A DNA stretch of 19,765 nt from DASPKX01 sp035627835 (GCA_035627835.1 DASPKX010000062.1:1-19765); one strand, 5' to 3'; shown: positions 7,778 to 15,848, counted from the first letter of the stretch. The notes: generated from the sequence alone by a model not told the origin. Translations and numbers: made by a program.

Positions 7778-8857
7778 ATGCAAACCACTCTCCTGGTCGG
7801 GACGAAGAAGGGACTTTTCTTTCTACACTCTAAAGATCGGCAAAGCTGGTTCATGCGCGGTCCTTTCCATCCGGGGCGCGAGATTAACCACGCAATTTAT
7901 GACAGCCGAACTGGGCGGGTGTTTGCGACTGCCAACGACGCATGGTTCGGATGCGAGCTGGCCTATACAGATGATTGGGGCGCGAATTGGGCGAGCGCGA
8001 GCCCCGGGCCTGCGTTCGCAAAGGATTCAGGGAAAACTCTGGAGCGTTTATGGCATGTGGAGCCTGGCAACCCGAACGAGCCGGATGTTCTTTATTGTGG
8101 CATCGCGCCAGCTGCTCTGTTCCGGTCACACGACCGAGGCGCCACTTGGTCGGAGATCCCGTCCCTCAGCTCACATCCAACCCGCGCACATTGGAATCCG
8201 GGCGCGGGCGGCATGTGCCTGCACTCGATCCAGGTGGATCCAGCCAATCCACGCCGGATCTTTGTGGGCATCTCGGCCGCAGGCGTGTTTAAGACCGAAG
8301 ATGCAGGCGAAACCTGGGCGCCCGCCAACAAGGGCACCCGCGCTGAGTTCCTCCCTGAGAAGTTTGCGGAGGTAGGCCAATGCGTTCACAAGCTCCTGCT
8401 TTCCCCAGCGGACGGAAAAACCCTGTATCAACAGAACCACTGTGGAATGTACCGCTCCGAGGACGGGGGAGCGAGTTGGGTGGAGATTAGCACGGGGTTG
8501 CCATCAGATTTTGGTTTTCCGCTTGGCGTTCACCCGCACGACAAGAAAACCCTGTTCGTGCTCCCACTTAAAGGCGGCGAGTTTCGCTGCCCGCCTGACG
8601 GCGCTCTGCGCGTCTTCCGCTCCCGCGATGGCGGGGCGACCTGGGCGGCTTTTACCAATGGCTTGCCGCAACAAGATGCTTTCATGGGAGTTTACCGGGA
8701 AGGCATGGCTTTAGATCGGCACCGCAATCCGGGCGTCTATTTTGGCACCAACACCGGCAAGTTGTATGCCTCCACCGATGAGGGGGAGAGTTGGCGCGTG
8801 ATCGCCGACAACTTGCCGCCGATCTACTCCGTCTCCGCTGCCGAGGTGTCGGTTTAA
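7778..8857 (+). CDS. BNR/Asp-box beta-propeller protein (sialidase- or sortilin-like fold), probably cytoplasmic
   Basis: A 359-aa repeat protein. Six Asp-boxes (S/T-x-D-x-G-x-x-W) recur at about residues 64-71, 117-124, 173-180, 227-234, 282-289 and 332-339, for example RSEDGGASW and RSRDGGATW. This is the signature of BNR propellers. The frame extends 35 codons upstream, but the sequence there is low in propeller character. ATG 7778 opens MQTTLLVGTKKGLFFL, the usual first blade strand, so I chose it; a weak GGGA stands just before. There is no signal peptide and no catalytic Arg triad I can point to, so sialidase activity should not be assumed. Homologues of this shape are often annotated only as exo-alpha-sialidase or WD40/YVTN/BNR-like. 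The gene appears to stand alone, divergent from the hybrid kinase and 87 nt before corA. Confidence 0.85.
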   Translation: MQTTLLVGTKKGLFFLHSKDRQSWFMRGPFHPGREINHAIYDSRTGRVFATANDAWFGCELAYTDDWGANWASASPGPAFAKDSGKTLERLWHVEPGNPNEPDVLYCGIAPAALFRSHDRGATWSEIPSLSSHPTRAHWNPGAGGMCLHSIQVDPANPRRIFVGISAAGVFKTEDAGETWAPANKGTRAEFLPEKFAEVGQCVHKLLLSPADGKTLYQQNHCGMYRSEDGGASWVEISTGLPSDFGFPLGVHPHDKKTLFVLPLKGGEFRCPPDGALRVFRSRDGGATWAAFTNGLPQQDAFMGVYREGMALDRHRNPGVYFGTNTGKLYASTDEGESWRVIADNLPPIYSVSAAEVSV

Positions 8858-8944
8858 GCAGAGCGCACCCTGCGCGCTTGCTTGCTATGAAGGTGCAAAC
8901 GCATACACTGGCGCCCGTTGTTTCTCGGGGTCGCCGAGCGCTAA

Positions 8945-9943
8945 ATGATACGTTCGTTTGTTTTCACCACCCAGGGACGTTTGCACAGCCAGGACATCGA
9001 GGCATTTCTAATGCCGACGCTCTTGGCGGACACCAACCTGTTCCTGTGGGTTGATCTCGAAGCCCCCAGCCCCGAAGAGGCAAAGATTGTCCTTGAGGAC
9101 ATCTTTCATTTCCACCCGCTCTCTGTTGAGGACTGCATCACCGTCAGCCCTTCTCCGAAAGTCGAAGAGTATGTGCCGAAGGAGGAGGATCGGTTTTCGC
9201 CATACCTATTCATCGTCATCCATGCGGTCGATTACAGCCGCAAAGATGGGGTGTTTGCCACCAGTGAGCTGAATTTCTTTCTCGGCCGAAATTTTCTGGT
9301 GACCTATCACGACCGGCCGCTCAAAGCCGTTCAAAGCACCGCAGACCGCTGCATCCGGAGCAACGTGCATGTGGCGCGCGCGCCGGACCGAGTGGCCCAT
9401 ACGCTGCTCGATGGGATTGTGGAGAACTACAAGCCGGCGCTGGATGAATTGGCGTTTGAGATTGGTGAATTGGAAACTGAGGCTCTTCAATCCCCTTCAC
9501 GGCACACGCTGAATCGGATCATCCAGGTCAAAAAGGAGGTGTTCCACTTGCGCCAGATCATCGGGCCGCAACGCGAGGTTTTGGCGCGGTTTGCGCGCGG
9601 CGAGTTCAAGCTCATTCGCGCTCACCTTGTTCCTTACTTCCGGGACGTTTACGACGCGCTTTTCCACATTAGCGAAGTGGCGCAGAACTACATGGATTCG
9701 TTGACGGGAACGCTCCAGGTGTACTTGAACATGTCTTCAAACGAGACCGGCCAAGTGGTGAAGTTGCTGACGTTAATCACTGTCATCACCACGCCGACCA
9801 TGTTGCTGGGAACCTGGTATGGCATGAACTTCAGCTCCATGCCTGAGGTCGATTGGAAGTATGGGTATGCAACAGTCATCGTTCTCACCGCAATTTCCAC
9901 CCTCGGCACATACATTTACTTCCGTCGCAAAGGGTGGTGGTAA
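8945..9943 (+). CDS. corA: CorA-family magnesium (or cobalt/nickel/zinc) channel
   Basis: A pentameric inner-membrane channel for divalent cations, 332 aa, a normal length for the family. The large cytoplasmic domain has the typical pattern WVDLEAPSPEEAKIVLED, then FHPLSVEDC. A long alpha-helical stalk leads to two C-terminal TM helices at about residues 272-291 and 307-326. The signature YGMN is at 292-295, followed by the short periplasmic loop containing MPEVDWKYGY. The basic tail RRKGWW sits in the cytoplasm. ATG 8945 lacks a clear Shine-Dalgarno. The stop is 6 nt before the PAS histidine kinase gene, so the channel is probably co-transcribed with a two-component system. I could not identify a Mg2+-sensing leader in the 87 nt upstream. 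Ion preference cannot be read from the sequence. Confidence 0.92.
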   Translation: MIRSFVFTTQGRLHSQDIEAFLMPTLLADTNLFLWVDLEAPSPEEAKIVLEDIFHFHPLSVEDCITVSPSPKVEEYVPKEEDRFSPYLFIVIHAVDYSRKDGVFATSELNFFLGRNFLVTYHDRPLKAVQSTADRCIRSNVHVARAPDRVAHTLLDGIVENYKPALDELAFEIGELETEALQSPSRHTLNRIIQVKKEVFHLRQIIGPQREVLARFARGEFKLIRAHLVPYFRDVYDALFHISEVAQNYMDSLTGTLQVYLNMSSNETGQVVKLLTLITVITTPTMLLGTWYGMNFSSMPEVDWKYGYATVIVLTAISTLGTYIYFRRKGWW

Positions 9944-9949
9944 GCAAAC

Positions 9950-11233
9950 ATGAAAGGATCCCGCCCCAAATCGACCTTTCAAAAATCGACCTTCCTGGAT
10001 CGTGTTCTCGGCCGAATTGGCCGCCTCGACACCCACGGGCTGCAAACTGTCATCGAACGCCTCGCCCGCGAGCGCACCTTCCTGGAAACCGTTTTCAACG
10101 CCATTGAGGATGGCGTGCTCGTCCTGGATGAAGGCGGCCGGATCCTCTACTTAAACTCGGCGACGACGCATCTGCTCGGGCTTCAGGCCAGCCTCGTTGA
10201 AGGCCAGCACATCAGCAAATACCTCAACGAAGTTGATTGGGAGAAAATCCTGAGCCTCGATGCTGCGGGAGGCCAGCGCATCGTGCGGCATGAGTTTGAA
10301 ATCGCCTTCCCGCGCCCCCGTTTTATTCGCATGTATGCCGCGCCGCTCGACGGCGAGCATGAAGGCCCTTCGGGCATAGCGCTCATCCTCCACGACGCCA
10401 CGGAGGCCCGGCAGCAGACATTTGAAGCCATCGAAACGGAGCGATTGCAAGCCTTGACCCTGCTCGCGGCCAGCGTCGCGCATGAGATCGGCAATCCGCT
10501 AAATGCTTTGCACATCCACTTGCAGCTAATGGAGCGTGAACTGCGCAAGCTGCAGCGGAAGCGTGCCGAAGCGGATGCCCCGCCCGACTCGCACCTCGAT
10601 TCTGCCACCGAGAAACTGGAGAGTTATGTCCGGGTGGCCAAAGGCGAAATCAACCGTCTCGATTATATCATCACCGATTTTCTCCAGGCATTGCGCCCAC
10701 GGGCGCCGAAACTCGAGTTGCGCTCCCTCAACGAAGTGATTGAAGAAACTGCGGAATTACTGCGGCCGGAACTGGAAAACCGGGGCGTTCATTTGGCTTT
10801 AAAACCCGCGGGCCATTTGCCAAAAGTTCCCCTGGATCCAGCCCAGATCAAACAAGCGTTGGTCAACGTGGTCAAAAACGCGATGCAAGCAACGGGGCGC
10901 GGCGGGGAGATCACCATCCAGACGGGAACAATGCCGGACGGAGTCTCCGTTCTGGTGAAGGATACCGGGGCAGGCATGTCACCGGAACAGCTCAAGCGCA
11001 TCTTCGAGCCGTTCTTCACCACCAAGAAAAAGGGCACCGGGCTTGGTTTGATGATCGTCCAGCGCATCGTGCGGGATCACGGCGGGCGCATCGACATTGA
11101 TAGCCGCCCCGGGGAAGGAACCTCATTCCGCATTTGGCTTCCCGCCCTGGAGAGAGCACAGCGCCTTTTGTCCGGCGCGCCGCAAGCCGCCGCACGCTTG
11201 CTGCCGGAACCACGCGAGGAGTCCGCATCGTGA
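9950..11233 (+). CDS. PAS-domain sensor histidine kinase (NtrB-like, soluble)
   Basis: A 427-aa cytosolic sensor kinase, the likely partner of the sigma54 regulator that follows. A helical N-terminus leads to a PAS domain at about residues 43-155 (FNAIEDGVLVLDEGGRILYLN). The H-box ASVAHEIGNPLNAL has phospho-site His178. The dimerisation region holds a charged insert at about 195-225. The ATPase domain has its N-box at Asn310 (NVVKNAMQA), G1 DTGAGM 338-343, F-box FEPFFTTK 352-359 and G2 GTGLGL 362-367. No TM segments are seen, so the signal is presumably cytoplasmic and read by PAS. The start ATG 9950 is 6 nt after corA. The end overlaps the regulator start by 4 nt (GTGA, 11230-11233), strongly suggesting translational coupling. 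The C-terminal ~25 residues are Ala/Arg-rich and unassigned. Confidence 0.93.
   Translation: MKGSRPKSTFQKSTFLDRVLGRIGRLDTHGLQTVIERLARERTFLETVFNAIEDGVLVLDEGGRILYLNSATTHLLGLQASLVEGQHISKYLNEVDWEKILSLDAAGGQRIVRHEFEIAFPRPRFIRMYAAPLDGEHEGPSGIALILHDATEARQQTFEAIETERLQALTLLAASVAHEIGNPLNALHIHLQLMERELRKLQRKRAEADAPPDSHLDSATEKLESYVRVAKGEINRLDYIITDFLQALRPRAPKLELRSLNEVIEETAELLRPELENRGVHLALKPAGHLPKVPLDPAQIKQALVNVVKNAMQATGRGGEITIQTGTMPDGVSVLVKDTGAGMSPEQLKRIFEPFFTTKKKGTGLGLMIVQRIVRDHGGRIDIDSRPGEGTSFRIWLPALERAQRLLSGAPQAAARLLPEPREESAS
11216..11221 (+). promoter_or_regulatory. Shine-Dalgarno fixing the GTG start of the response regulator
   Basis: GAGGAG lies 8 nt upstream of GTG 11230, inside the end of the kinase gene. 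It supports GTG 11230 over the 32-codon longer reading of the same frame, which would lie almost entirely inside the kinase coding region. Confidence 0.6.
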
Positions 11234-12621
11234 ACCCGAGCCTGTTGATCGTTGACGACGAAAAGACGCAGCGTGACGGCCTCCGCGCCGCGCTTGAGGA
11301 TAGCTACGACGTTTACATTGCGGATTCTGTCCAAAGCGCTGTGGATCTCCTGGAGCGGGAATCCTTCAGTGTGCTGCTTACCGACTTCCGCCTCGGGACG
11401 GATGACGGGCTGAAGTTGATCACCCGCGCGAAGTCGCTTCCGAAACCACCGGTCTGCATCCTCATGACGGCGTATGGGTCTGAGGAACTCGCCGTTGAAG
11501 CGATCAAAAAGGGCGCGGACGACTACATCGCCAAGGGCAAGCTTTCGATTGATGAGCTGGAGTTCCGCATTAAGCGCGCGCTTCGCTCGCAAACGCTGGA
11601 GGTTGAGAACGTCACCTTGCGCCAGCAACTGCACCAACGCTTCGGTCTGGAACGGATCATTGGTGAATCGCCCGCGATGCAGGAGGTGTTCGACGTGGTG
11701 CGGCAGGTCGCGCCCACGCGCGCCAATGTGTTGGTTCTCGGTGAGAGCGGCACGGGCAAGGAGATGATCGCCAAGGCGATTCATCAGCTTAGCCCTCGAG
11801 CGAAGCTTCCCTTGGTGGCTGTTAATTGCGCGGCTCTCCCCGCGACATTGCTCGAAAGCGAACTGTTCGGGCATGAGAAGGGCGCCTTCACCGGAGCGCA
11901 TGAGCGTCGGCAAGGGCGGGTTGAGCAAGCCCAAGGTGGAACTCTCTTCCTCGATGAAATCGCGGAAATTGACCAGATCGTTCAGGTTAAGCTGCTCCGT
12001 TTCCTCGGGGAGCGGACGTTCGAGCGGGTCGGCTCAAGCAAAACCTTAAGCGCGGACGTGCGGCTGGTCGCTGCGACCAACAAGGATCTGCACCGGCTCG
12101 TTCAGGAGAAGAAGTTCCGCGAAGATCTCTTTTTCAGGTTAAGCGTTGTTCAAGTCGAGTTGCCGCCGCTCCGTGATCGCAAAGAAGACATTCCGCTGAT
12201 GGCCCAAGCCTTCCTCAAGGAGTTCGCGGGGGAGAACGGAAAAACGATTACGGATATCGAGCCTCCAGCTCTGGACCTGCTGGTTTCTTACTCCTGGCCA
12301 GGGAATGTCCGTGAGTTGCGGGCCGCCATTGAGCGGGCGGTTATTTTCTGCCGGAAGGATAAAATCACTGTTCGCGATCTGCCTCCTTCAGTGATCTCCG
12401 GAAGACCGCTCTTGCCGATTGAGAGCGCCTCTGGTTCCCTGCCGCCCGCAGTAGGAGGTGGGGGGGAACCGCCCGCCACGGTCAAGGAAGCTGAGAAACA
12501 GCTGATAATTCACGCTCTCAAGGAGCATCTCGGCAATCGGACTCTGGCTGCGAAGAAGCTGGGGATGAGTCGGCGGACGTTGCACCGCAAAATCAACACT
12601 TACGGCCTGGAAGGATATTAA
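11230..12621 (+). CDS. Sigma54-dependent response regulator (NtrC family)
   Basis: A 463-aa transcription activator with receiver, AAA+ and Fis-type HTH domains. Translation begins VNPSLLIVDDE at GTG 11230, giving a normal receiver start. The acidic pocket is DDE 9-11, phospho-acceptor Asp52 (LLTDFRLG), Thr80 and Lys102. The residue after that Lys is Gly, where Pro is usual. The AAA+ domain has Walker A GESGTGKE 171-178, GAFTGA 218-223 (the sigma54-contact loop, intact), Walker B GGTLFLDE 236-243 and the RELRAAIERAV region at about 361. A Gly/Pro-rich linker (about 392-416) leads to the HTH at about 427-457 (NRTLAAKKLGMSRRTLHRKI). It should open sigma54 promoters when phosphorylated by the upstream kinase. 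Its nearest plausible targets are the polysaccharide export genes downstream, although I found no convincing GG-N10-GC promoter there. Confidence 0.95.
   Translation: MNPSLLIVDDEKTQRDGLRAALEDSYDVYIADSVQSAVDLLERESFSVLLTDFRLGTDDGLKLITRAKSLPKPPVCILMTAYGSEELAVEAIKKGADDYIAKGKLSIDELEFRIKRALRSQTLEVENVTLRQQLHQRFGLERIIGESPAMQEVFDVVRQVAPTRANVLVLGESGTGKEMIAKAIHQLSPRAKLPLVAVNCAALPATLLESELFGHEKGAFTGAHERRQGRVEQAQGGTLFLDEIAEIDQIVQVKLLRFLGERTFERVGSSKTLSADVRLVAATNKDLHRLVQEKKFREDLFFRLSVVQVELPPLRDRKEDIPLMAQAFLKEFAGENGKTITDIEPPALDLLVSYSWPGNVRELRAAIERAVIFCRKDKITVRDLPPSVISGRPLLPIESASGSLPPAVGGGGEPPATVKEAEKQLIIHALKEHLGNRTLAAKKLGMSRRTLHRKINTYGLEGY
12609..12615 (+). promoter_or_regulatory. Shine-Dalgarno of the GT-C gene
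   Basis: GGAAGGA lies 6 nt before ATG 12622, within the last codons of the response regulator. The regulator's TAA is directly followed by this ATG, so the two genes are probably translated in sequence from one message. Confidence 0.6.
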
Positions 12622-14391
12622 ATGCCTGGAATTCAAGAGTGGATCCATTCACTGGAAGAGGGCAGGGGAGCGACCCTGCTCAAGCGGCTGGTCTTTTTTC
12701 TAGGGGTTCTCGCGCTCGCCGTTTGGTATGATGTGCGCGAGTATCGAAACTTCACGACCCCTGAGATGATGGACCTGGCCCAGGTGGGGCGGAATATCTC
12801 CCAAGGCAAAGGGTTCACGACGGATCATATTCGTCCCTTCAGCATTGCCCTTCTTCAACGGCATCAGGGTGAGGTGAATGTCCTCACTAACGCTCACCCT
12901 GACTTGGCAAACGCTCCGGTGTATCCTTATTTGCTCGCGGGGTTGTTCAAGGTCGCCCCAGTTAGCCATCAATTCGCGGCAGGAGCCTCCAGGTATGAGC
13001 CGGAAATAGCGGTCACCGTTTTGAACCAACTCTTTTTCGCCGCGGTGATCGTGGCTACCTTCTTCCTGGCGCGCAGGTTATTCGATAACGCTGTGGCCTG
13101 GCTGACGGCTGCTCTGCTGATTGGGAACGGGCTGCTCTGGGAATATTCCAACACTGGACTTCCCACCATGCTGCTGCTCCTAATCGTGATGCTCATCGCG
13201 AATTGTTTATTCGCGTTGGAAGCGCGTTCCCGTGAGGAGGATCCACTCCAGGCGCCGAAAGGGGTCATTCCACTCTCGCTCGCCATCGGCGTTCTAATTG
13301 GAGTTGGTTGCCTGACGCGGTATTCGTTTGGGTTTCTGCTGATCCCTGTCTGCTTCTTCCTGGCATTGGTGCTCAGAGCCCGAAAAGGTGTGGCCCTGGC
13401 AGTTGTCCTGGCCAGTTTCACGGTGGTGGTATCCCCTTGGATCGCGCGAAACGTGGCGGTGAGCGGCACCCCATTCGGTGTCGCTGGTTACGCGGTGTTC
13501 GAATCCACCCCACACTACCCGAAGAACCGGCTGGAGCGTTCGATGCCCAAGAACTTCGAGACAGACATGAAGCCGTTTGCCCTTCGTGATTACATGCGCA
13601 AGCTCGTCGAGGGAGCCTCGGGTGTTTTGAGCGCGGGTGTTGAAAGCTTTGCCGGGAGTTTGGTTGGGGCGTTGTTTGTGGCCGCTTTGCTGATCCGCTT
13701 TAACAACGTCGGGTTGCAGCGATTGAAATGGTTCATTGTCGGGGCAGGGGTGGTCTTGCTGATCGTTCAATCTCTCGGTCGAACGGAATACTACGATGCG
13801 GGCCCCAGCTCCGAAAACCTGCTGATCCTCCTGGCTCCGTTGCTCCTCACCTTCGGCTCGGCCATGTTTTTCGTGTTCCTGGACCAAATGAACCTGCCCG
13901 CGTTGGCGTGGCGGCGGATGGTCATCACCGTTTTCGTCCTAGTGGGTTGCGCGAGCTTGATCGTCAAGCTGCTGCCCCCGCGCGGGTTTAGCATAGCCTG
14001 GCCGCCTTACTCGCCGGGAGCCCTCCAGCACATCAGCGGCTGGATGAAGGAGAACGAGATCATGATGAGCGACATGCCCTGGGCGATAGCTTGGTACGGT
14101 CAAAGGAAGTGTGTGCTGAACACCTTGGACGCAGGTGAGACAACCCCGAGCGACTTCTTCTACATCAACGATTATCAGAAGCCAATCCAAGGGCTTTATC
14201 TCAGCCCGTTAACTTTGGACGGGCGGTTCACCACGGAAGTTCTGAAAGGCCCCGATAGCGCATGGGGTCGGTTTGTGCTGGAGGCGTTGCTCCGGACGAA
14301 TGTGCCCCCTGAGTTCCCCCTCAGGCAATCCCCGAGAGGCATGCTTCCCGAACATTTGTTCTTGAGCGACCGCAATAGATGGGGCAGATAG
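12622..14391 (+). CDS. GT-C-type polytopic membrane protein, glycosyltransferase family 39-like
   Basis: A 589-aa inner-membrane protein with about ten hydrophobic helices: near residues 20-36, 100-112, 131-150, 158-172, 180-200, 216-250 (two), 256-273, 340-358, 369-384, 398-420 and 431-450. A C-terminal soluble part runs from about 465 to the end. The first loop has MMDLAQVGRNISQGKGFTTD, with an acidic residue (Asp51) where GT39/ArnT-like enzymes carry their catalytic Asp. Further family-like motifs are APVYPYLLAGLF and SPWIARN. Such enzymes move a sugar from a polyprenyl-phosphate donor to a lipid, glycan or protein on the periplasmic side. Substrate and activity are inferred only from these motifs. 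It follows the response regulator with no gap and stands 134 nt before the barrel gene, fitting a surface-polysaccharide role. The C-terminal part (SDMPWAIAWYGQRKC) is typical of this uncharacterised subgroup. Confidence 0.75.
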   Translation: MPGIQEWIHSLEEGRGATLLKRLVFFLGVLALAVWYDVREYRNFTTPEMMDLAQVGRNISQGKGFTTDHIRPFSIALLQRHQGEVNVLTNAHPDLANAPVYPYLLAGLFKVAPVSHQFAAGASRYEPEIAVTVLNQLFFAAVIVATFFLARRLFDNAVAWLTAALLIGNGLLWEYSNTGLPTMLLLLIVMLIANCLFALEARSREEDPLQAPKGVIPLSLAIGVLIGVGCLTRYSFGFLLIPVCFFLALVLRARKGVALAVVLASFTVVVSPWIARNVAVSGTPFGVAGYAVFESTPHYPKNRLERSMPKNFETDMKPFALRDYMRKLVEGASGVLSAGVESFAGSLVGALFVAALLIRFNNVGLQRLKWFIVGAGVVLLIVQSLGRTEYYDAGPSSENLLILLAPLLLTFGSAMFFVFLDQMNLPALAWRRMVITVFVLVGCASLIVKLLPPRGFSIAWPPYSPGALQHISGWMKENEIMMSDMPWAIAWYGQRKCVLNTLDAGETTPSDFFYINDYQKPIQGLYLSPLTLDGRFTTEVLKGPDSAWGRFVLEALLRTNVPPEFPLRQSPRGMLPEHLFLSDRNRWGR

Positions 14392-14439
14392 AGCGCGTCC
14401 AAGCCTGTGCAAAGACGGAAGCTTACGAGGAAATCGAAG

Positions 14440-14468
14440 TTGACAACACTGGGCACGAAAAGTAAAAG
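14440..14468 (+). promoter_or_regulatory. Candidate promoter of the polysaccharide export genes
   Basis: A perfect TTGACA (14440-14445) is followed after 17 nt by TAAAAG (14463-14468), a weak -10. It lies in the 134-nt gap before the outer-membrane barrel gene. An inverted repeat GAAAAGT (14457-14463) with ACTTTTC (14476-14482) overlaps the -10 region and the expected start point, which is a position suited to an operator. Confidence 0.4.
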
Positions 14469-14511
14469 GATGGCCACTTTTCAAAAACCAAACTCTGGGC
14501 GGTAATTAATT

Positions 14512-14517
14512 AGGAAG
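14512..14517 (+). promoter_or_regulatory. Shine-Dalgarno of the outer-membrane barrel gene
   Basis: AGGAAG lies 8 nt before ATG 14526, in an AT-rich leader (TAATTAATTAGG). This is one of the few clear ribosome sites in the window and suggests the barrel is made in quantity. Confidence 0.6.
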
Positions 14518-14525
14518 AATTACGT

Positions 14526-15785
14526 ATGAAAAAACTGATTGCGTCAGCGAGTCTCCTCGCATTGGGAGCCATTGCGGTAAATGCTCAAGGCCAGGCTAAC
14601 AGCCAAGGCGAGAAACCATGGAGCATTGGCGCGACCCTGCGTGGGTTCTATGACGACAACATCAACACGTCTCCTGATGGTTTCGAGCAAGAGAGCTTCG
14701 GCGCAGAAGTCGGGCCTTACGCGGCTCTGAACCTCTTCCTGGACCAAACAACTCTGGGTTTGAGCTATAACTACCAGATGCGCTGGTTCGAAGACCGCCC
14801 GAACGCTGGCAGCGCGGATCATTCCCATCAGGTGAACGGCAAGCTGAGCCACACCTTTAGCGAACGCCTGAGCTTCGACCTGACTGACTCCTTCGTCATT
14901 GCCCAGGAACCTGAAGTTCTGGCTGCTCCTGGCTCCGGCATTGCTTTCCCGCTGCGCGCAGAGGGCGACAACATGCGCAATAGCGCGCAGGCTAGCTTGA
15001 CCGCCCAGATGAGCGAGCAGCTCGGCCTGGTGTTCGGCTACGATAACAACTGGTTCGACTACGAGAACCCCGGCCTCTCCCAGTTGCTCGACCGTTTTGA
15101 GCACTATGGCCGCATCAACCTCCGCTACACTATCGTCCCTGAGACTGTGGGCGTGATCGGTTATCAGGCTGGCCTCATTGACTACACTGAAGATGACGCT
15201 TTCGTCGGAATCACCCCAGCTCCTGGCCGGGTCCTCCGTCCTAGCCATCGCGATCGCCTGTCGCACTATTTCTACGTCGGCGCTGACCACACATTCAATC
15301 CGCAATTGAACGCTTCGATTCGTGGTGGTGTCGAATACGCTGACTACTTCAACGCTCTCCCCGGGATGCGGGATGACGCGATTAATCCTTACGCGGATGG
15401 GAATATTACCTGGACATACCTGCCAGGCAGCACGATCCAACTCGGCGCTCGCCATCAGCGCATGGCCACAGACGTTCTCGGCGTCGGGGCAACGGTTGTT
15501 CAGGATGCTGAGACCACCATGGTCTATGGTTCCTGGAACCACGCCCTCACCGGCAAGCTCCGCACCAGCGTTCTCGCCAACTACCAATGGGCGCAGTACG
15601 ATCGCGTTAACTTCGACGATCATATCCTGTTCGCTGGCGCACAGATTTCCTACGACATCAATGAGTTCCTCGCCGCTGAAGCCGGGTACTTCTTTGATAA
15701 GCTTGACTCTGACATCGTTGCCGCTGGTGTTGCTCGCGAGTACACCCGCAACCGCGTCTTCGTCGGGCTGCGCGCTAATTACTAA
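14526..15785 (+). CDS. Outer-membrane beta-barrel protein of a polysaccharide export locus
   Basis: A secreted 419-aa protein. Signal peptide: MKK, a hydrophobic Ala/Leu stretch, and a VNA-Q cleavage site after about residue 20. The mature part alternates polar and hydrophobic residues in strand-sized blocks with many aromatic residues and acidic loops, e.g. LGLSYNYQMRWFED and KLRTSVLANYQWAQYD. It ends in RVFVGLRANY, with a terminal aromatic residue as expected for barrel assembly. Length fits roughly 16-18 strands; this is my estimate by eye. It resembles the beta-barrel porin 2 type found in exopolysaccharide clusters. Immediately downstream are the Wzc-type kinase and a short OPX lipoprotein that lacks an outer-membrane segment, so this barrel is a good candidate for the polymer's exit pore. 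A sole role as a structural porin cannot be excluded. Confidence 0.8.
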   Translation: MKKLIASASLLALGAIAVNAQGQANSQGEKPWSIGATLRGFYDDNINTSPDGFEQESFGAEVGPYAALNLFLDQTTLGLSYNYQMRWFEDRPNAGSADHSHQVNGKLSHTFSERLSFDLTDSFVIAQEPEVLAAPGSGIAFPLRAEGDNMRNSAQASLTAQMSEQLGLVFGYDNNWFDYENPGLSQLLDRFEHYGRINLRYTIVPETVGVIGYQAGLIDYTEDDAFVGITPAPGRVLRPSHRDRLSHYFYVGADHTFNPQLNASIRGGVEYADYFNALPGMRDDAINPYADGNITWTYLPGSTIQLGARHQRMATDVLGVGATVVQDAETTMVYGSWNHALTGKLRTSVLANYQWAQYDRVNFDDHILFAGAQISYDINEFLAAEAGYFFDKLDSDIVAAGVAREYTRNRVFVGLRANY

Positions 15786-15809
15786 GCCTTTAAAGTTGTT
15801 TTAGAACAC

Positions 15810-15848
15810 GGGGAGGCTGGACTTGAAACTCTAGCCTCCCCTTTTTTT
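15810..15848 (+). terminator. Strong terminator/attenuator hairpin just before the wzc-type start
   Basis: GGGGAGGCT (15810-15818) and AGCCTCCCC (15833-15841) form a perfect 9-bp GC-rich stem with a 14-nt loop, followed immediately by seven T (15842-15848). This is a textbook intrinsic terminator 24 nt after the barrel stop. The T-tract ends only 4 nt before ATG 15853 of the next gene, so it may work as an attenuator limiting read-through into the kinase gene. Confidence 0.8.

Noticed and set aside
8858..8944. Possible Mg2+ riboswitch or terminator before corA
   Set aside because: Only short stems (GCGCA/TGCGC, TCGG/CCGA) are present, with no T-tract and no M-box-like layout, in 87 nt.
11134..11229. 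The 32-codon upstream extension of the response regulator
   Set aside because: It overlaps the kinase C-terminus, has no receiver character, and a Shine-Dalgarno precedes GTG 11230.
11077..11934. A 285-codon minus-strand frame across the kinase/regulator junction
   Set aside because: It is antisense to two genes with complete conserved motifs and has no ribosome site or family signature.
12460..12466. A run of seven G in the response regulator linker, a possible slippage/phase-variation site (a similar G7 lies at 4480-4486 in the cytochrome gene)
   Set aside because: At this base composition a few such runs are expected by chance in 20 kb, and two occur in unrelated genes. No strain comparison is available.
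14392..14525. Sigma54 promoter (GG-N10-GC) for the export genes, expected from the adjacent NtrC-type regulator
   Set aside because: TGGCCACTTTTC and CTGGGCACGAAA look similar at first, but neither has a GC at the right distance with a TTGC-like -12.
14544..15623. A 359-codon open frame on the minus strand antisense to the barrel gene
   Set aside because: Its product is Val/Ala/Glu-rich without a fold I recognise, and the plus-strand gene has a signal peptide, Shine-Dalgarno and barrel pattern. Long antisense frames are expected opposite GC-biased codon use.
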